A stretch of 15,770 bases of DNA from Sulfurimonadaceae bacterium (GCA_030610325.1 JAUWRZ010000008.1:1-15770); one strand, 5' to 3'. Shown: positions 1-8,600, counted from the first letter of the stretch. The notes: a model not told the origin generated them from the sequence alone. Numbers and translations: made by a program.

Positions 1-704
1 ATCAACTTGTTCCTGGGATTAAAGGCTTGTAGATACTTAGATCGTGTACGCTCTTTCTTACTGCTGCTATCACCTGATCCAGCACTTCTAAATAGACTTG
101 AGAACCTGCTCTTGAAAGCTGCCATGTAGCCCGAGAGAGTCGTCTGCCAACCACTCTTCACAGAATCACCATCTTTGTGCTTACGACGTCTTGCTACTAT
201 CCAGCCGCCAGCCAGTAAGACGATGGCTATGATCGTAGCTGTCTTAAGAAGAGCGGCAGGTGCCGGGTCCCCACTCTTTTTGACTTCATCATCCAGAAGC
301 GGTGCCGGAGCAGCTTTTTTCGCAGCTTCTACCGACTTGAGCCCTTTTGGACCGACAAAACGCAACTGCAGTGTACGGGAATCACCACTTTTGGAAGTAT
401 GCAAAGTCACATCTGTAGATACATCGGCTATGAACTTCGTCGTCTTATCAAGGGGCGTGATCACAAACCTCGACAGGAACGGCGAGGTGACATCTCGGAG
501 TTTTGGTGTGGCGATCATGGCATCAGCGAAGATAAGGACGATCTCATCCTCGGCTCTACTCTTCATGACCTCACCGCTATATGGCTCATCAAAACTGATC
601 ATCACATCGACTCTGTCACTATGAGTAAGGACCTCATAATTGACGATGGTCGAAGCAGAGAGTAGTATCGGGAGTATCAATATCGACAGTAGTAAAGACC
701 TCAT
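1..704 (-). CDS. AMIN-like single-pass membrane protein (partial, C-terminus beyond window)
   Basis: The first 234 codons of a gene that continues past the left edge. Residues 1-17 form a signal peptide. Residues about 18-118 are a beta-rich periplasmic domain with the alternating pattern of AMIN domains (DRVDVMISFDEPY, DEIVLIFADA). A proline/alanine-rich linker follows, then a membrane helix at 153-170, a stop-transfer patch (RRRKHK, 172-177), and a basic, serine-rich cytoplasmic tail ending in NPRNKL at the edge. The ATG overlaps the stop of the GspM-like gene (ATGA), so it is translationally coupled to the secretion operon. Periplasmic AMIN-like domain, helix, basic tail and a closing NPxxKL segment also resemble the layout of Campylobacterota FliO, so a FliO-like protein is a real alternative to a secretion accessory protein. 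The missing C-terminus prevents a decision. Confidence 0.7.
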   Translation of the reverse strand, partial: MRSLLLSILILPILLSASTIVNYEVLTHSDRVDVMISFDEPYSGEVMKSRAEDEIVLIFADAMIATPKLRDVTSPFLSRFVITPLDKTTKFIADVSTDVTLHTSKSGDSRTLQLRFVGPKGLKSVEAAKKAAPAPLLDDEVKKSGDPAPAALLKTATIIAIVLLAGGWIVARRRKHKDGDSVKSGWQTTLSGYMAAFKSRFSSLFRSAGSGDSSSKKERTRSKYLQAFNPRNKL

Positions 705-1108
705 AGTCCGATCTCCATCCGCAGTGATGCATACTCATCATCAAGCCGTCTGATATCTAACGTCTTTATGGCGTAAGTCCCATTAAACAGTTTGTTCAGC
801 AAAAACTCAAGCGCTCTTGCATCGACTTTTCTGGAAGTGACTGTGATCATCTTTCCTTCTCGTTTCTTTACCAGAGCAGCATCTCTTAGTAACGAAGCTT
901 TAAGCATCCGTTCCAGAGCCCGTTCTCTGCCCTTGTCCTCTCCCCAGTTGCGTTTAAGCGCGACCATACGCTTTGCCATCATCTCGGTCTTGATAAGATC
1001 GTTCTTGGCCTCGTTATGTTCAGCTTTCGCACCATTTAGTTTGATAAACACTATTAGCAGTACCACAAAGAAGAGCAGAGAGATATAGAGTGGATTGATC
1101 TGTCTCAT
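701..1108 (-). CDS. GspM/PilO-like inner-membrane assembly protein
   Basis: A 135-residue bitopic protein with a short cytoplasmic N-terminus, one membrane helix (about residues 8-24), a charged and probably coiled-coil stretch (about 25-62), and a small alpha/beta domain (about 85-135) of the ferredoxin-like type seen in GspM and PilO. Its ATG shares four bases with the stop of the preceding GspL-like gene, and its own stop overlaps the next start. In type II secretion systems GspL and GspM pair through these domains to form the periplasmic arch of the assembly platform. The assignment rests on topology, size and gene order more than on sequence motifs, because this family is poorly conserved. 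It is somewhat shorter than typical GspM proteins. Confidence 0.6.
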   Translation of the reverse strand: MRQINPLYISLLFFVVLLIVFIKLNGAKAEHNEAKNDLIKTEMMAKRMVALKRNWGEDKGRERALERMLKASLLRDAALVKKREGKMITVTSRKVDARALEFLLNKLFNGTYAIKTLDIRRLDDEYASLRMEIGL

Positions 1109-2031
1109 AAGGTAAACTCCAGGTCAAGTACCCCATTGCTGTACTTTTTGGTAAAGATGTGTCCTGCAGCCCTGAGTTGGGTAGCGATGACTTCCACCCG
1201 ATCGGCCGAAGCGACTAGGAACACTGTCTTGACCCCCTCTGGAGCTATATCGAGACGGGTCATCTTCTCAGCTTCATCCAATTTAAGATCGAACAGAGAG
1301 GCACTGATGGAGCGGACCTTGCTCTGCCGTCCAAAACGGCTCTCCAGACGCTCTAAAATAGCACGGTTTTGCATCATGGTACTTTTCAGCTTATACTTCT
1401 CAAAGAGCTCAGAGCGTTTCTCATCGATATCTACCGTCTTGGTATGGACGATACTCCACTCAGCCACCAGCGAGATGATAAGCAGAAGCATAAAGGAGGC
1501 GAACAGCGTCATGCTCTTCTTATCAGCAATATGCGAATAACGGGCAAGCGGGATATGGTGTGATGAGAACTTATGCTGGTCAAGATCGAGCAGCATCGTA
1601 TCATCAGAGAAGGTCGAAGGCAACTTGATCAACACCCCATCTTGGACCAGCATCACGGAGCTATGTCCCAGAGAGATCGCCTTCTCGACTGAGCCAAACT
1701 CACTCTGAGCAAGATAGACTTTGCTGATATGTGCTGTCTTTATCCCTTTTGCATTAAGTGCACGCACGATGGCTTTGTCATCATAGGCAAAGATCATGTA
1801 GGCGTCACCATCACGGTAAGTGCTGTAACTGTACTCACCACCTTTTGGCAGTATATCCTCAAAAAGCGAAGGCAGTAATCTTCTGGCTTCATGAAGATAC
1901 TTCACGGGAAGTTCGATCCGCTTCACCCAGTAGAAACTCGGAGAGAGGATGATGTCAAACATCTCATCCATCTCCATCATAGGTGACTGCGCATCAAATA
2001 AGACGACCCTTGTCTTGGGTTTAAATATCAT
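1105..2031 (-). CDS. GspL-like type II secretion platform protein
   Basis: A 308-residue protein. The N-terminal cytoplasmic half (about 1-165) begins with a short beta strand (RVVLFDA), as in the actin-like domain of GspL/PilM. A single membrane helix lies at about 172-193, followed by a coiled-coil stretch (about 198-232) and a C-terminal domain ending in a beta strand (VLDLEFTL). In type II secretion the GspL cytoplasmic domain recruits the GspE ATPase and its periplasmic domain pairs with GspM. I chose the ATG at 2031 because it gives a natural N-terminus and only an 11-bp overlap with gspK; the frame is open up to an upstream ATG at 2067, which would add 12 residues and overlap gspK by 47 bp. 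The stop overlaps the GspM-like start (ATGA). It is shorter than classical GspL proteins. Confidence 0.62.
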   Translation of the reverse strand: MIFKPKTRVVLFDAQSPMMEMDEMFDIILSPSFYWVKRIELPVKYLHEARRLLPSLFEDILPKGGEYSYSTYRDGDAYMIFAYDDKAIVRALNAKGIKTAHISKVYLAQSEFGSVEKAISLGHSSVMLVQDGVLIKLPSTFSDDTMLLDLDQHKFSSHHIPLARYSHIADKKSMTLFASFMLLLIISLVAEWSIVHTKTVDIDEKRSELFEKYKLKSTMMQNRAILERLESRFGRQSKVRSISASLFDLKLDEAEKMTRLDIAPEGVKTVFLVASADRVEVIATQLRAAGHIFTKKYSNGVLDLEFTL

Positions 2032-2962
2032 AACTGAACTCTTTTGCCTGTTTGGATGCGATATCATACTGAAATATGATCTCAGCCGTATTGTTATTCT
2101 CTTCTATCATCACACTTACTTCAGCCACTGGAATAAAATAGATGACATCAAACGGTGCTATCAGGGCCAACTCATCATCAGAGAGACCAAGGTCAGCCTC
2201 ACTAAGGTAACCCACTTCATAAGCATCTTCGACAAGCATCCTTATCTGATCTCTACTGGCATCAGGCAGCATCAGACTCCATAGCGCCGGTGTCACATAG
2301 TTTGCATCGAGCTGAGCCCTCTTGGGGTCACCAAAACTTATCAACTCTTCCCACGGCACACTTTTGATACCATTATCATGCCGCATCAAGACATAGAAGT
2401 CGAGTAACTGAGCAAAGTGCTCACTATCGACGACACGGTCTCTATACATCCACGGCATCTCATCATACAACTCTGTCCGGTAGACCTCACTGACTCCACT
2501 CATCGAATCGATGAGTATATCGACAAAATAGGAGACATCCTGAATATTAAAATCGATCAGATAGCGTTTCATCGCCTCCTGTAACACTTCTGAAGCAGCC
2601 AATAAGTTGAGATTGAACTTGCCTCTGGCACTGTGCATGGCGATCTTCACACGAAGGTCCTCCATCTCGAACGGGATCAAAGCTGCACTATCAAGAAAGA
2701 TCCGCAGCGTCATCGTATCCTCGACCGGCATCACCTCGGTAGCTCTGTTCAAAAGGATCAGGACATCCTCCATCACCGCACTGCTCTGTACCAGAAAGCG
2801 CCCCTCCGCCAACTGCTGGTTCCCTTTTTTCAGCTGAGAGAGGCTTAGCCCGACTGCGACCGTGATAGCCATGATAAAAAAGACGGTCACCATCAATGCG
2901 ATAGCGGGACGCATCGACAGATAAGTATTTTCTCTTCGTAGGCTATCTCTCATCATCCTCAC
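2021..2962 (-). CDS. gspK: GspK-like minor pseudopilin
   Basis: A 313-residue protein with an N-terminal hydrophobic pseudopilin helix (about residues 19-40) and a large mostly helical periplasmic domain. The segment GKFNLNLL (114-121) matches the conserved GspK signature (G-[RK]-[FI]-N-L-N-x-L). GspK caps the tip of the type II secretion pseudopilus together with GspI and GspJ. Like other GspK proteins it lacks the Glu at position +5. The prepilin peptidase site is unusual: the helix begins RPAIALMV, with no Gly at -1. The frame opens with GTG at 2962, one base after the gspF stop; ATGs at 2956 and 2953 are equally plausible starts, because the purine-rich GGGTGAGG lies just before them. It overlaps the downstream GspL-like gene. 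Confidence 0.72.
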   Translation of the reverse strand: MRMMRDSLRRENTYLSMRPAIALMVTVFFIMAITVAVGLSLSQLKKGNQQLAEGRFLVQSSAVMEDVLILLNRATEVMPVEDTMTLRIFLDSAALIPFEMEDLRVKIAMHSARGKFNLNLLAASEVLQEAMKRYLIDFNIQDVSYFVDILIDSMSGVSEVYRTELYDEMPWMYRDRVVDSEHFAQLLDFYVLMRHDNGIKSVPWEELISFGDPKRAQLDANYVTPALWSLMLPDASRDQIRMLVEDAYEVGYLSEADLGLSDDELALIAPFDVIYFIPVAEVSVMIEENNNTAEIIFQYDIASKQAKEFSYDI

Positions 2963-2963
2963 C

Positions 2964-4178
2964 CTAGCTGATACTCATACTGAAGATCGGAAGCAGCATA
3001 GCTGCGACGATGAAGCCGATCATACCACCCACAAAGAGCATCAATGCAGGCTCAAGAAGTGTCAACAAGATACCCATCTTGTCACGGTTCTCTTCGACAT
3101 AGAGCTCCGCGATATTGACCAGTACCGGCTCGACCTGAGAGGTCTCCTCACCCAGCGCTATGGACTGTATGAACGCCTCGTTCAGATGAAGATTTGACTC
3201 TTTCAAAGCTGTAGAGAGCCGTTTACCCTCTACGACTTTGTTAGCGGCCTCACTAAAAGCCTTTCTTAACACGTCGTTCTCCAAGATCTTCGATGAGAGG
3301 TCTATGGTCTGCACGAACGGGACACCCGAACGCACCAGCAGTGCTCCGATAAAAGCAAAACGCCCCAGTTCGTTCTTCATAGCGATATCACCAAAAAGAG
3401 GGAGCTTAAGCAAGGCACCATCCATCACGTAGCGAAAAGGTGCGCTATATTTATAGGCCAATGAGTAACTTGAGATGATCAGAAAGAGTATACCCAGGAG
3501 AAGTGCATAGTTCTCACTGAAAAAATCTCCGGCAGTGATGACGATCTGTGTGACTTTTGGGAGTTCCTGATCCATACTGCTGAAGATGCCGGTGATCTGA
3601 GGTACCACGAAAGCGAGCATGAACGCGACCATGAACAAGGAGATGACCACCATGAACAGTGGATAGGCAAAGGCCCCTTTGATATCCTTGGCTATACGGT
3701 CCTGCTCTTTTAAGAAGCGCGAAAGCTCCAGCAGTACTTCATCAAGTATCCCTCCGGACTCACTGACTTTGATGGACTGTTTAAAGAACTCAGGAAGGAC
3801 TACGACGTTTTGTGCCTCCAGGGCTGCATAGAAGTTCTTGCCCTCATCCAGAGAGGTATTTAGTGATTTCAAAAAGAGATTGAGTTTCTTGTTGTGTGTA
3901 TACTGGGTCTGGACTACCTGCAATGCACCGACGATAGAGATCCCCGAACGTATGTACATCGCCAACTCACGACTCAGTTGTGCCAGCTCTTTGGTCGAGA
4001 TATGGTATTTTCGGCTAAGGCTCACCCCCTCAAAGACCGAAGGGGAGTCCTCCTTGATATGCTCATAGATGATCTTTTGTGCTTTGAGCTTCTTCTTCGC
4101 CTCTTCGATCGACTCCGCTTCGATCTTGTCTTTGATCCTGCGACCACTACTATCGATCCCTTTATATACAAAGATCAC
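2964..4178 (-). CDS. gspF: Type II secretion inner-membrane platform protein GspF
   Basis: A 404-residue polytopic protein of the GspF/PilC family, close to the usual length of about 400. The N-terminal cytoplasmic segment (FVYKGIDSSGRRIKDKIEA) is typical. Two T2SSF repeats follow (about 65-190 and 267-390), each with its family signature: SESGG near residue 140 and GEETSQ near 345. Membrane helices lie at about 168-192, 218-240 and 372-398, and the C-terminus (LLEPALMLFVGGMIGF) is diagnostic. GspF sits in the inner membrane at the centre of the platform and couples GspE ATPase motion to pseudopilus growth. The start is GTG, sharing four bases with the preceding stop (GTGA) and preceded five bases upstream by a near-perfect AGGAGGTG ribosome-binding site. 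Confidence 0.93.
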   Translation of the reverse strand: MIFVYKGIDSSGRRIKDKIEAESIEEAKKKLKAQKIIYEHIKEDSPSVFEGVSLSRKYHISTKELAQLSRELAMYIRSGISIVGALQVVQTQYTHNKKLNLFLKSLNTSLDEGKNFYAALEAQNVVVLPEFFKQSIKVSESGGILDEVLLELSRFLKEQDRIAKDIKGAFAYPLFMVVISLFMVAFMLAFVVPQITGIFSSMDQELPKVTQIVITAGDFFSENYALLLGILFLIISSYSLAYKYSAPFRYVMDGALLKLPLFGDIAMKNELGRFAFIGALLVRSGVPFVQTIDLSSKILENDVLRKAFSEAANKVVEGKRLSTALKESNLHLNEAFIQSIALGEETSQVEPVLVNIAELYVEENRDKMGILLTLLEPALMLFVGGMIGFIVAAMLLPIFSMSIS

Positions 4179-4693
4179 TGCAGCACCTCCTCGATAAGAG
4201 CCTGTTTTGCGTCGACGACCTCTTCTATCGAGGTGTAACGTTTTACTGTACCAAAATAACCGGGATAGTCTATCACCATCTCCTTCGTCTTGATGATCAT
4301 CTCACTGCTGCTGCCATCACTATACCTGTCATAACGGAAACAGACCGGTTCCTCTACGCCATTCTCAAGAAATAGCGGCAGCCACTGTACTTCACGGGTA
4401 AGCAGAAGCTGATCGAAGTGGAAATACTCTGCCTTCTCATCCACAAATGCAGGAAGCTCCTTGAGCATCTTCTCACCTCTATAGAGTGCACACTCCTTAC
4501 AGCGGTCGATGCAGATGACCGAGAGGTGATCATGATCTTGCTGACTGGCCACAAAATCAGGTAGGTTCATGAGATCGACAGCCTCTGCCTTGTCACTAAA
4601 ACGCTTCATATTGTTAGATGCCAGTCCATAGACCAGTCCGATGATCAGCACCACCAGCATCAGCTCAATAAGGGTGAATCCCCGACTTCTCAT
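4175..4693 (-). CDS. GspH-like minor pseudopilin
   Basis: A 172-residue prepilin with a classical class III signal: a four-residue basic leader before Gly5, then FTLIELMLVV with Glu at +5, and a hydrophobic helix running to about residue 25. This is the prepilin peptidase (GspO/PilD) recognition pattern. The globular domain does not carry the GspG calcium-site motif, so it is more likely a minor pseudopilin (GspH/I/J group). It contains a dense cysteine cluster, C61-x3-C65-x2-C68, plus C118, which is unusual for a pseudopilin and could form disulfides in the periplasm. It starts six bases after the gspG stop and its stop overlaps the gspF start. The exact minor pseudopilin class cannot be fixed by eye. 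Confidence 0.75.
   Translation of the reverse strand: MRSRGFTLIELMLVVLIIGLVYGLASNNMKRFSDKAEAVDLMNLPDFVASQQDHDHLSVICIDRCKECALYRGEKMLKELPAFVDEKAEYFHFDQLLLTREVQWLPLFLENGVEEPVCFRYDRYSDGSSSEMIIKTKEMVIDYPGYFGTVKRYTSIEEVVDAKQALIEEVLQ
4184..4191 (-). promoter_or_regulatory. Strong ribosome-binding site for gspF
   Basis: AGGAGGTG read on the minus strand, five bases before the GTG at 4178. It lies inside the last codons of the GspH-like gene. It supports the GTG as the true start of gspF and probably compensates for the weaker start codon at a coupled junction. Confidence 0.75.
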
Positions 4694-4699
4694 CTCTGC

Positions 4700-5164
4700 T
4701 TAGAACTTACACTCGCTAAAACGGATATCGGCATACTCATCCTTGCCACCCTCTTTACGATCAGCACCCATCGAGACCAGATCGAACTTACCCTCTTTAT
4801 TGATATAGATAAAACCATTTCTCCATGAGTCCATAGGCATCTTCTCATCCTCAAAATAGCCTGACTTGGAGTAGAACGGATACTTTGAGGCATCCGGGTT
4901 AGCTGTCAAAGACTCCAGCCCCTCCTCGGTAGTCGGATAGGTACCATTATCAAGTTTGAACATCTTCAATGTCTCAGCGATGTTCTTCATCTGGACACAG
5001 ACAAGTCTCTGCTTTGCCTCTTCCCCTTTACCCATGATATTAGGGACTACAAGAGAGGCCAGTAGGCCGAGGATGACGATGACGATCATAAGTTCGATCA
5101 ATGAAAAACCTGCTCTAGCCTCCGAAGAAGCGTGTTCCGATATTCCGTTTTTGTTATACATCAT
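4700..5164 (-). CDS. gspG: Type II secretion major pseudopilin GspG
   Basis: A 154-residue major pseudopilin. A leader of 19 residues ends in Gly19 and is followed by FSLIELMIVIVILGLLASLVVP, the canonical prepilin helix with Glu at +5. The globular part has the GspG hallmarks: KLDNGTYPTTEEGLESL, the DSWRNGFIY block that corresponds to the family's DPWGxxY, and the C-terminal calcium-loop region (SMGADRKEGGKDEYADIRF). GspG subunits polymerise into the periplasmic pseudopilus that pushes substrates through the secretin, or in Campylobacterota competence (Cts) systems assists DNA uptake. It is the first gene of the operon, with a likely promoter about 35 bases upstream. A second in-frame ATG follows at once (5161). 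The leader is longer than the usual 6-10 residues. Confidence 0.93.
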   Translation of the reverse strand: MMYNKNGISEHASSEARAGFSLIELMIVIVILGLLASLVVPNIMGKGEEAKQRLVCVQMKNIAETLKMFKLDNGTYPTTEEGLESLTANPDASKYPFYSKSGYFEDEKMPMDSWRNGFIYINKEGKFDLVSMGADRKEGGKDEYADIRFSECKF

Positions 5165-5415
5165 GCTCTAAGCCTTTGCCAAAGATATTTATAGACGATT
5201 ATAGTGTTCTAACCTAAACAAACAGTAAATTTTAATGCGACACCGCTATGGAACTACTAAAAGCGCTCTCTGCACCCACATCTTCAAGCACATCTTATTC
5301 CTTCTTTACCCTTAAGAGAGCTTAGGTCACGCACACTGTCTCTTATCCTTCATATCTCTATAAAGCCATATAGCCTACAATCATACTATGACTATCTCTT
5401 ATCAAGGAGAGCAAG
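5165..5415. other. Divergent intergenic region between gspG and rubredoxin
   Basis: About 250 bases separate two divergently transcribed genes. It holds the gsp operon -10 box near the left end and weak -10-like hexamers (TACAAT at 5376-5381, TACTAT at 5384-5389) in front of the rubredoxin gene. A 7-base inverted repeat (GCTCTCT at 5265-5271, AGAGAGC at 5315-5321) has a loop of over 40 bases and is probably chance. I see no convincing small gene here. Confidence 0.5.
5198..5203 (-). promoter_or_regulatory. Putative -10 box of the type II secretion operon
   Basis: TATAAT read on the minus strand, about 34 bases upstream of the gspG ATG. No convincing -35 element is visible, which is common for sigma-70 promoters in Campylobacterota. 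It is the best candidate for the promoter driving the whole gsp operon, since no later gap in the operon exceeds six bases. Confidence 0.5.
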
Positions 5416-5580
5416 ATGAGACGCTACCGATGTCCCTCCTGTGACTATATCTATGACCCTGCCCTTGGTGATCCGGAAAGTAATATACCTCCCGGGACAC
5501 CCTTTGAAGAGCTTCCTGATGACTGGCAGTGCCCGGACTGTTTTGAACCTAAAGAGTCCTTCGAAGTGATCGATGAGTAA
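5416..5580 (+). CDS. Rubredoxin
   Basis: A 54-residue iron protein. Two metal-binding knuckles are visible, C6-P-S-C9 and C39-P-D-C42; their four cysteines hold one Fe atom. Between them are the rubredoxin hallmarks [10 protein letters not shown] (11-20), [13 protein letters not shown] (25-37) and, after the second knuckle, K46 and F49. Length and order match the family. Rubredoxins are small cytoplasmic one-electron carriers, often serving oxygen or peroxide reductases (rubrerythrin, flavodiiron proteins). An AAGGAGA ribosome-binding site (5404-5410) sits five bases before the ATG. Odd point: the glycine that normally follows the second cysteine of each knuckle is replaced by Asp10 and Phe43. 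No redox partner gene is adjacent; the next gene on this strand is the large DUF445 protein 80 bases downstream. Confidence 0.95.
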   Translation: MRRYRCPSCDYIYDPALGDPESNIPPGTPFEELPDDWQCPDCFEPKESFEVIDE

Positions 5581-5649
5581 AATCCGTCTTATCTGATGCA
5601 ACTTCACACTTGAGTGATACGCTACAACCTTTTCACATCTTTGCATAGC

Positions 5650-5655
5650 TATAAT
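5650..5655 (+). promoter_or_regulatory. TATAAT box directly before the DUF445 start
   Basis: A perfect TATAAT ends five bases before the ATG at 5661. Used as a -10 box it would place the transcription start at or next to the A of the ATG. There is no Shine-Dalgarno sequence in this gap, so a leaderless transcript is possible. Expression by read-through from the rubredoxin gene 80 bases upstream is the alternative. Confidence 0.4.
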
Positions 5656-5660
5656 CACGC

Positions 5661-8600
5661 ATGCTTACACAACTCCTATCCAATCTGGTCGCAGGCGGGA
5701 TCACCGGCTACATCACCAACACTATGGCCATCAAGATGCTCTTTAAGAAGTACCCCATCGTTGGAGGGGGCGTACTTGCAAGCAATTTTGAGGAGTTTGT
5801 GGAAAACATCAGTAAACTGGTCGAACGTGACCTCATCAACCATGCCACACTCGAGCATGAGTTCTCCAGCGACACTTTTAAGTCAGAGCTGCAAAAAGCG
5901 GTGGAGCACCTTCTTAAACAAGCCCTCTATAAGCGTTTCCCCGACACCACACTTGGCGACATCGAAGGCCTCAAAGAGAGTCTTGACGCCATGCTCGACT
6001 TTCTCGAGCCCATGGAGGCCGATCTTATCGATGCTCTGTTGGAGCGCAGTGCTGCACACATCAATATCGATGCACTTCTACCCAAGGAGCTACAGCAGGA
6101 GTTGAGTCAAGCCCTCTTCTCCCATCTCTATGAGACTATAGTCACCTTGACTCCTGAGGTGATGGAGCAGTTACGCAATAGTGATATCAGCATCGAGAGA
6201 CTCTTGACCAAACGCATGATGGACTTACTTGATGGAGGACTTGAGACCCTGCTTGAGATGCTGCTGCAAAGCATCGATCCTCTTGCTTTCGAGACGATGT
6301 TATATGATATCAGAGACTCTTTAGGGCTTGACACCCTTATCCCGGCTCTTCTGGAGATGCTCTTCTCCAAAAGTATCCAGGAGCGATTGGGAGAGAAGCG
6401 TACGACAGCACTCTCTCAGCACCTTATGGGACGCTTTCTTCTCCTGATGGAGAGCTCACAGGGCAGAGAAGAGCTTATCCGCCTCTCCGCGGCGATACTT
6501 GAGAGTCTCAAGGGTGTCGATGAACCACTTAGCGATCTTCTCAGCGAGCAGACCACCAGTGAGATCGTCAAGCTCGTCGAGACTCATCTGCCTCGTCTGC
6601 TTACACTGATGATAGAGTGGCTTGAGGCCAACAGTGGTGACCTCGAGGTGTTCATAGAGCGCCTTATCGATGATTCACTTAAAAGCGGCGGTCCACTTGG
6701 TAAGATGAAGTACTCCTTCAAGGCGGTCTTTCTGGGTAAGGTCACAGAGCGCTTCCGCTTAATAGAGCGGCTAACCGGGATACTTGATGATGAGAGCTCC
6801 AGAGAAGCCCACGTCCGTAAAGGACTGGACCTGGTACTCGACGCTATCAGCAGACGAAGCATCGGCCAGGTCCTCACGGAGCTGACAGAGCGCAACTGGC
6901 TTACACCACTACTCGTCGCAAGGCTCATACAGCTCAACCTTCCCAGAGCTGCCCCTTTCATCGAGCGTCTTATGTTCGGCGAGCTCTTCGCCCGCCCACT
7001 CTCATCACTCTTTAACAGTGGCTGGCAGGGACAACTTCTCGACCAAGTCGAATCACTGCTCGAACCACAAAGACTAAGTCTCTGGCTAAAAGATACCCAA
7101 AAGAACAGAGAGTTAAAAAAGCTGGCAGCTTCTCAGATACGTAAGACGGTCCAACGACCGCTGGGCAGTCTTATCAATGAAAAGAGTCCTGTGACACTCC
7201 TTGAGATGCTCTCTAAACATGAGCCACAGATGCAGTTACTCTTTACAGAGCGTGTCCAAAAACGCGTACAGGACCTACCCCTTTCCACATTTCTGGACAA
7301 AGAGACACTCGCCTTCATCCGTCCGAAGATACAACATCTTCTACAGGAGCAAAAGAGTGCGTTCACACTTAAGGCCAAGTCAACACGCTTACATACACTC
7401 TTCGACATAGTCGCCGGACATGAGAGCAGTGCCGAACGTCTAAGTGACATCGCTGTCATGGGGATCAATGACAACCTTCCCCTGCTCCTCGAGAAGAACG
7501 TCTCCACTACAGTCAAGAACGAACTGCTATCGATGGGACCGACCAAGCTGCAAGAACAGGTCGAAGAGTTCATGGGTGCAGAACTCGGTCCCATCACCTG
7601 GCTGGGTGCGGGACTGGGTGCCGGAGTCGGAGGCGTACTCTATGGTGTACAGCAACTCTCCGGCGCCCTGAGCGGTCCCTATCTTTACGCCACCATCCCT
7701 CTCGTCTATGGTGCGACAGGAGTCTTGACCAACTGGCTTGCATTAAAGATGCTTTTCAGACCTTACGAGCGAAAAAGTCTACTTGGTATGAATATCCCAT
7801 TCACCCCGGGGATCGTAGGTAAGCGAAAACCCTTCTTTGCAAAGAACATGTCCAAATTCGTCGATGAGACCCTACTGACACAAGATGCTATTCACGATAA
7901 GATCATCACCCTCAGACCTCACCTTATCGAAACTTTAAAAGCCTATATAGTGGCTGATGACTACAGAGTCGCCGGGGCATTTCTGGACCAGCACGCTGAA
8001 TACTTCTCTACAGAGATATTCTTCTCTGCCTATGGCATGTCAACTAAACAGTTTGATACAGAAGCGATGGCAAAGAGAGCACTCTTTACCGCCAATAGTA
8101 CAGACCTATCCTATTTTCGTGATCCCTCCAACCGTAAGGCACTCAGAGAGAGAGGACGAAGACGCATAGAGAGTGGTCTTATAGCACGGGCGCAGCAGTG
8201 GCTTGATGATCATGCTACGCAGACTTTTGAACATGCGCTGCCAACTGAGGTCGCAGAGGTGACAGACCGACTGATCTCACTTGGAGTAGACCGGGCACTG
8301 ACTTACATCCATCAACGGCTTGAAGAGAAAGAGCCTCTCCTGGAGATGATCGCTACAGTGGCAGAACCTGTTCTCAAGCAGTGGCAGGACCGTCCCATCC
8401 ACTCCCTTCTAACGCCGAAGATGCAAGCTCTTTTCACTACACGCCTAAGTGAATATGTCGTAAGCCGTCTACAGAGTGATCGTGTACAACATGAGGTCAT
8501 CGACTTTCTCCAGAGTATGCTGATCGAGGAGACCGTACAGACAGACAAGAACATCGGTGAGATGTTCAATGGTGCACTGACCGAGACCATCGAGGAGAAC

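Noticed and set aside
175..624. 149-codon open frame on the plus strand
   Set aside because: It is antisense to the AMIN-like gene, which has a signal peptide, a coherent domain layout and a coupled start. The plus-strand product shows no such structure.
5265..5321. 7-base inverted repeat GCTCTCT/AGAGAGC
   Set aside because: The loop exceeds 40 bases and there is no U-run, so it is not a convincing terminator or operator.
5392..5658. 88-codon open frame on the minus strand
   Set aside because: It lies opposite the rubredoxin gene, whose motifs and ribosome-binding site are unmistakable.
5614..6105. 163-codon open frame on the plus strand overlapping the start of the DUF445 gene
   Set aside because: It is another frame of the same DNA with a serine/threonine-rich, low-information product. 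The DUF445 frame carries the family signature.
7133..7597. 154-codon open frame on the minus strand inside the DUF445 gene
   Set aside because: It is a shadow of the coding strand, rich in Ser, Arg and Cys, with no ribosome-binding site or domain.
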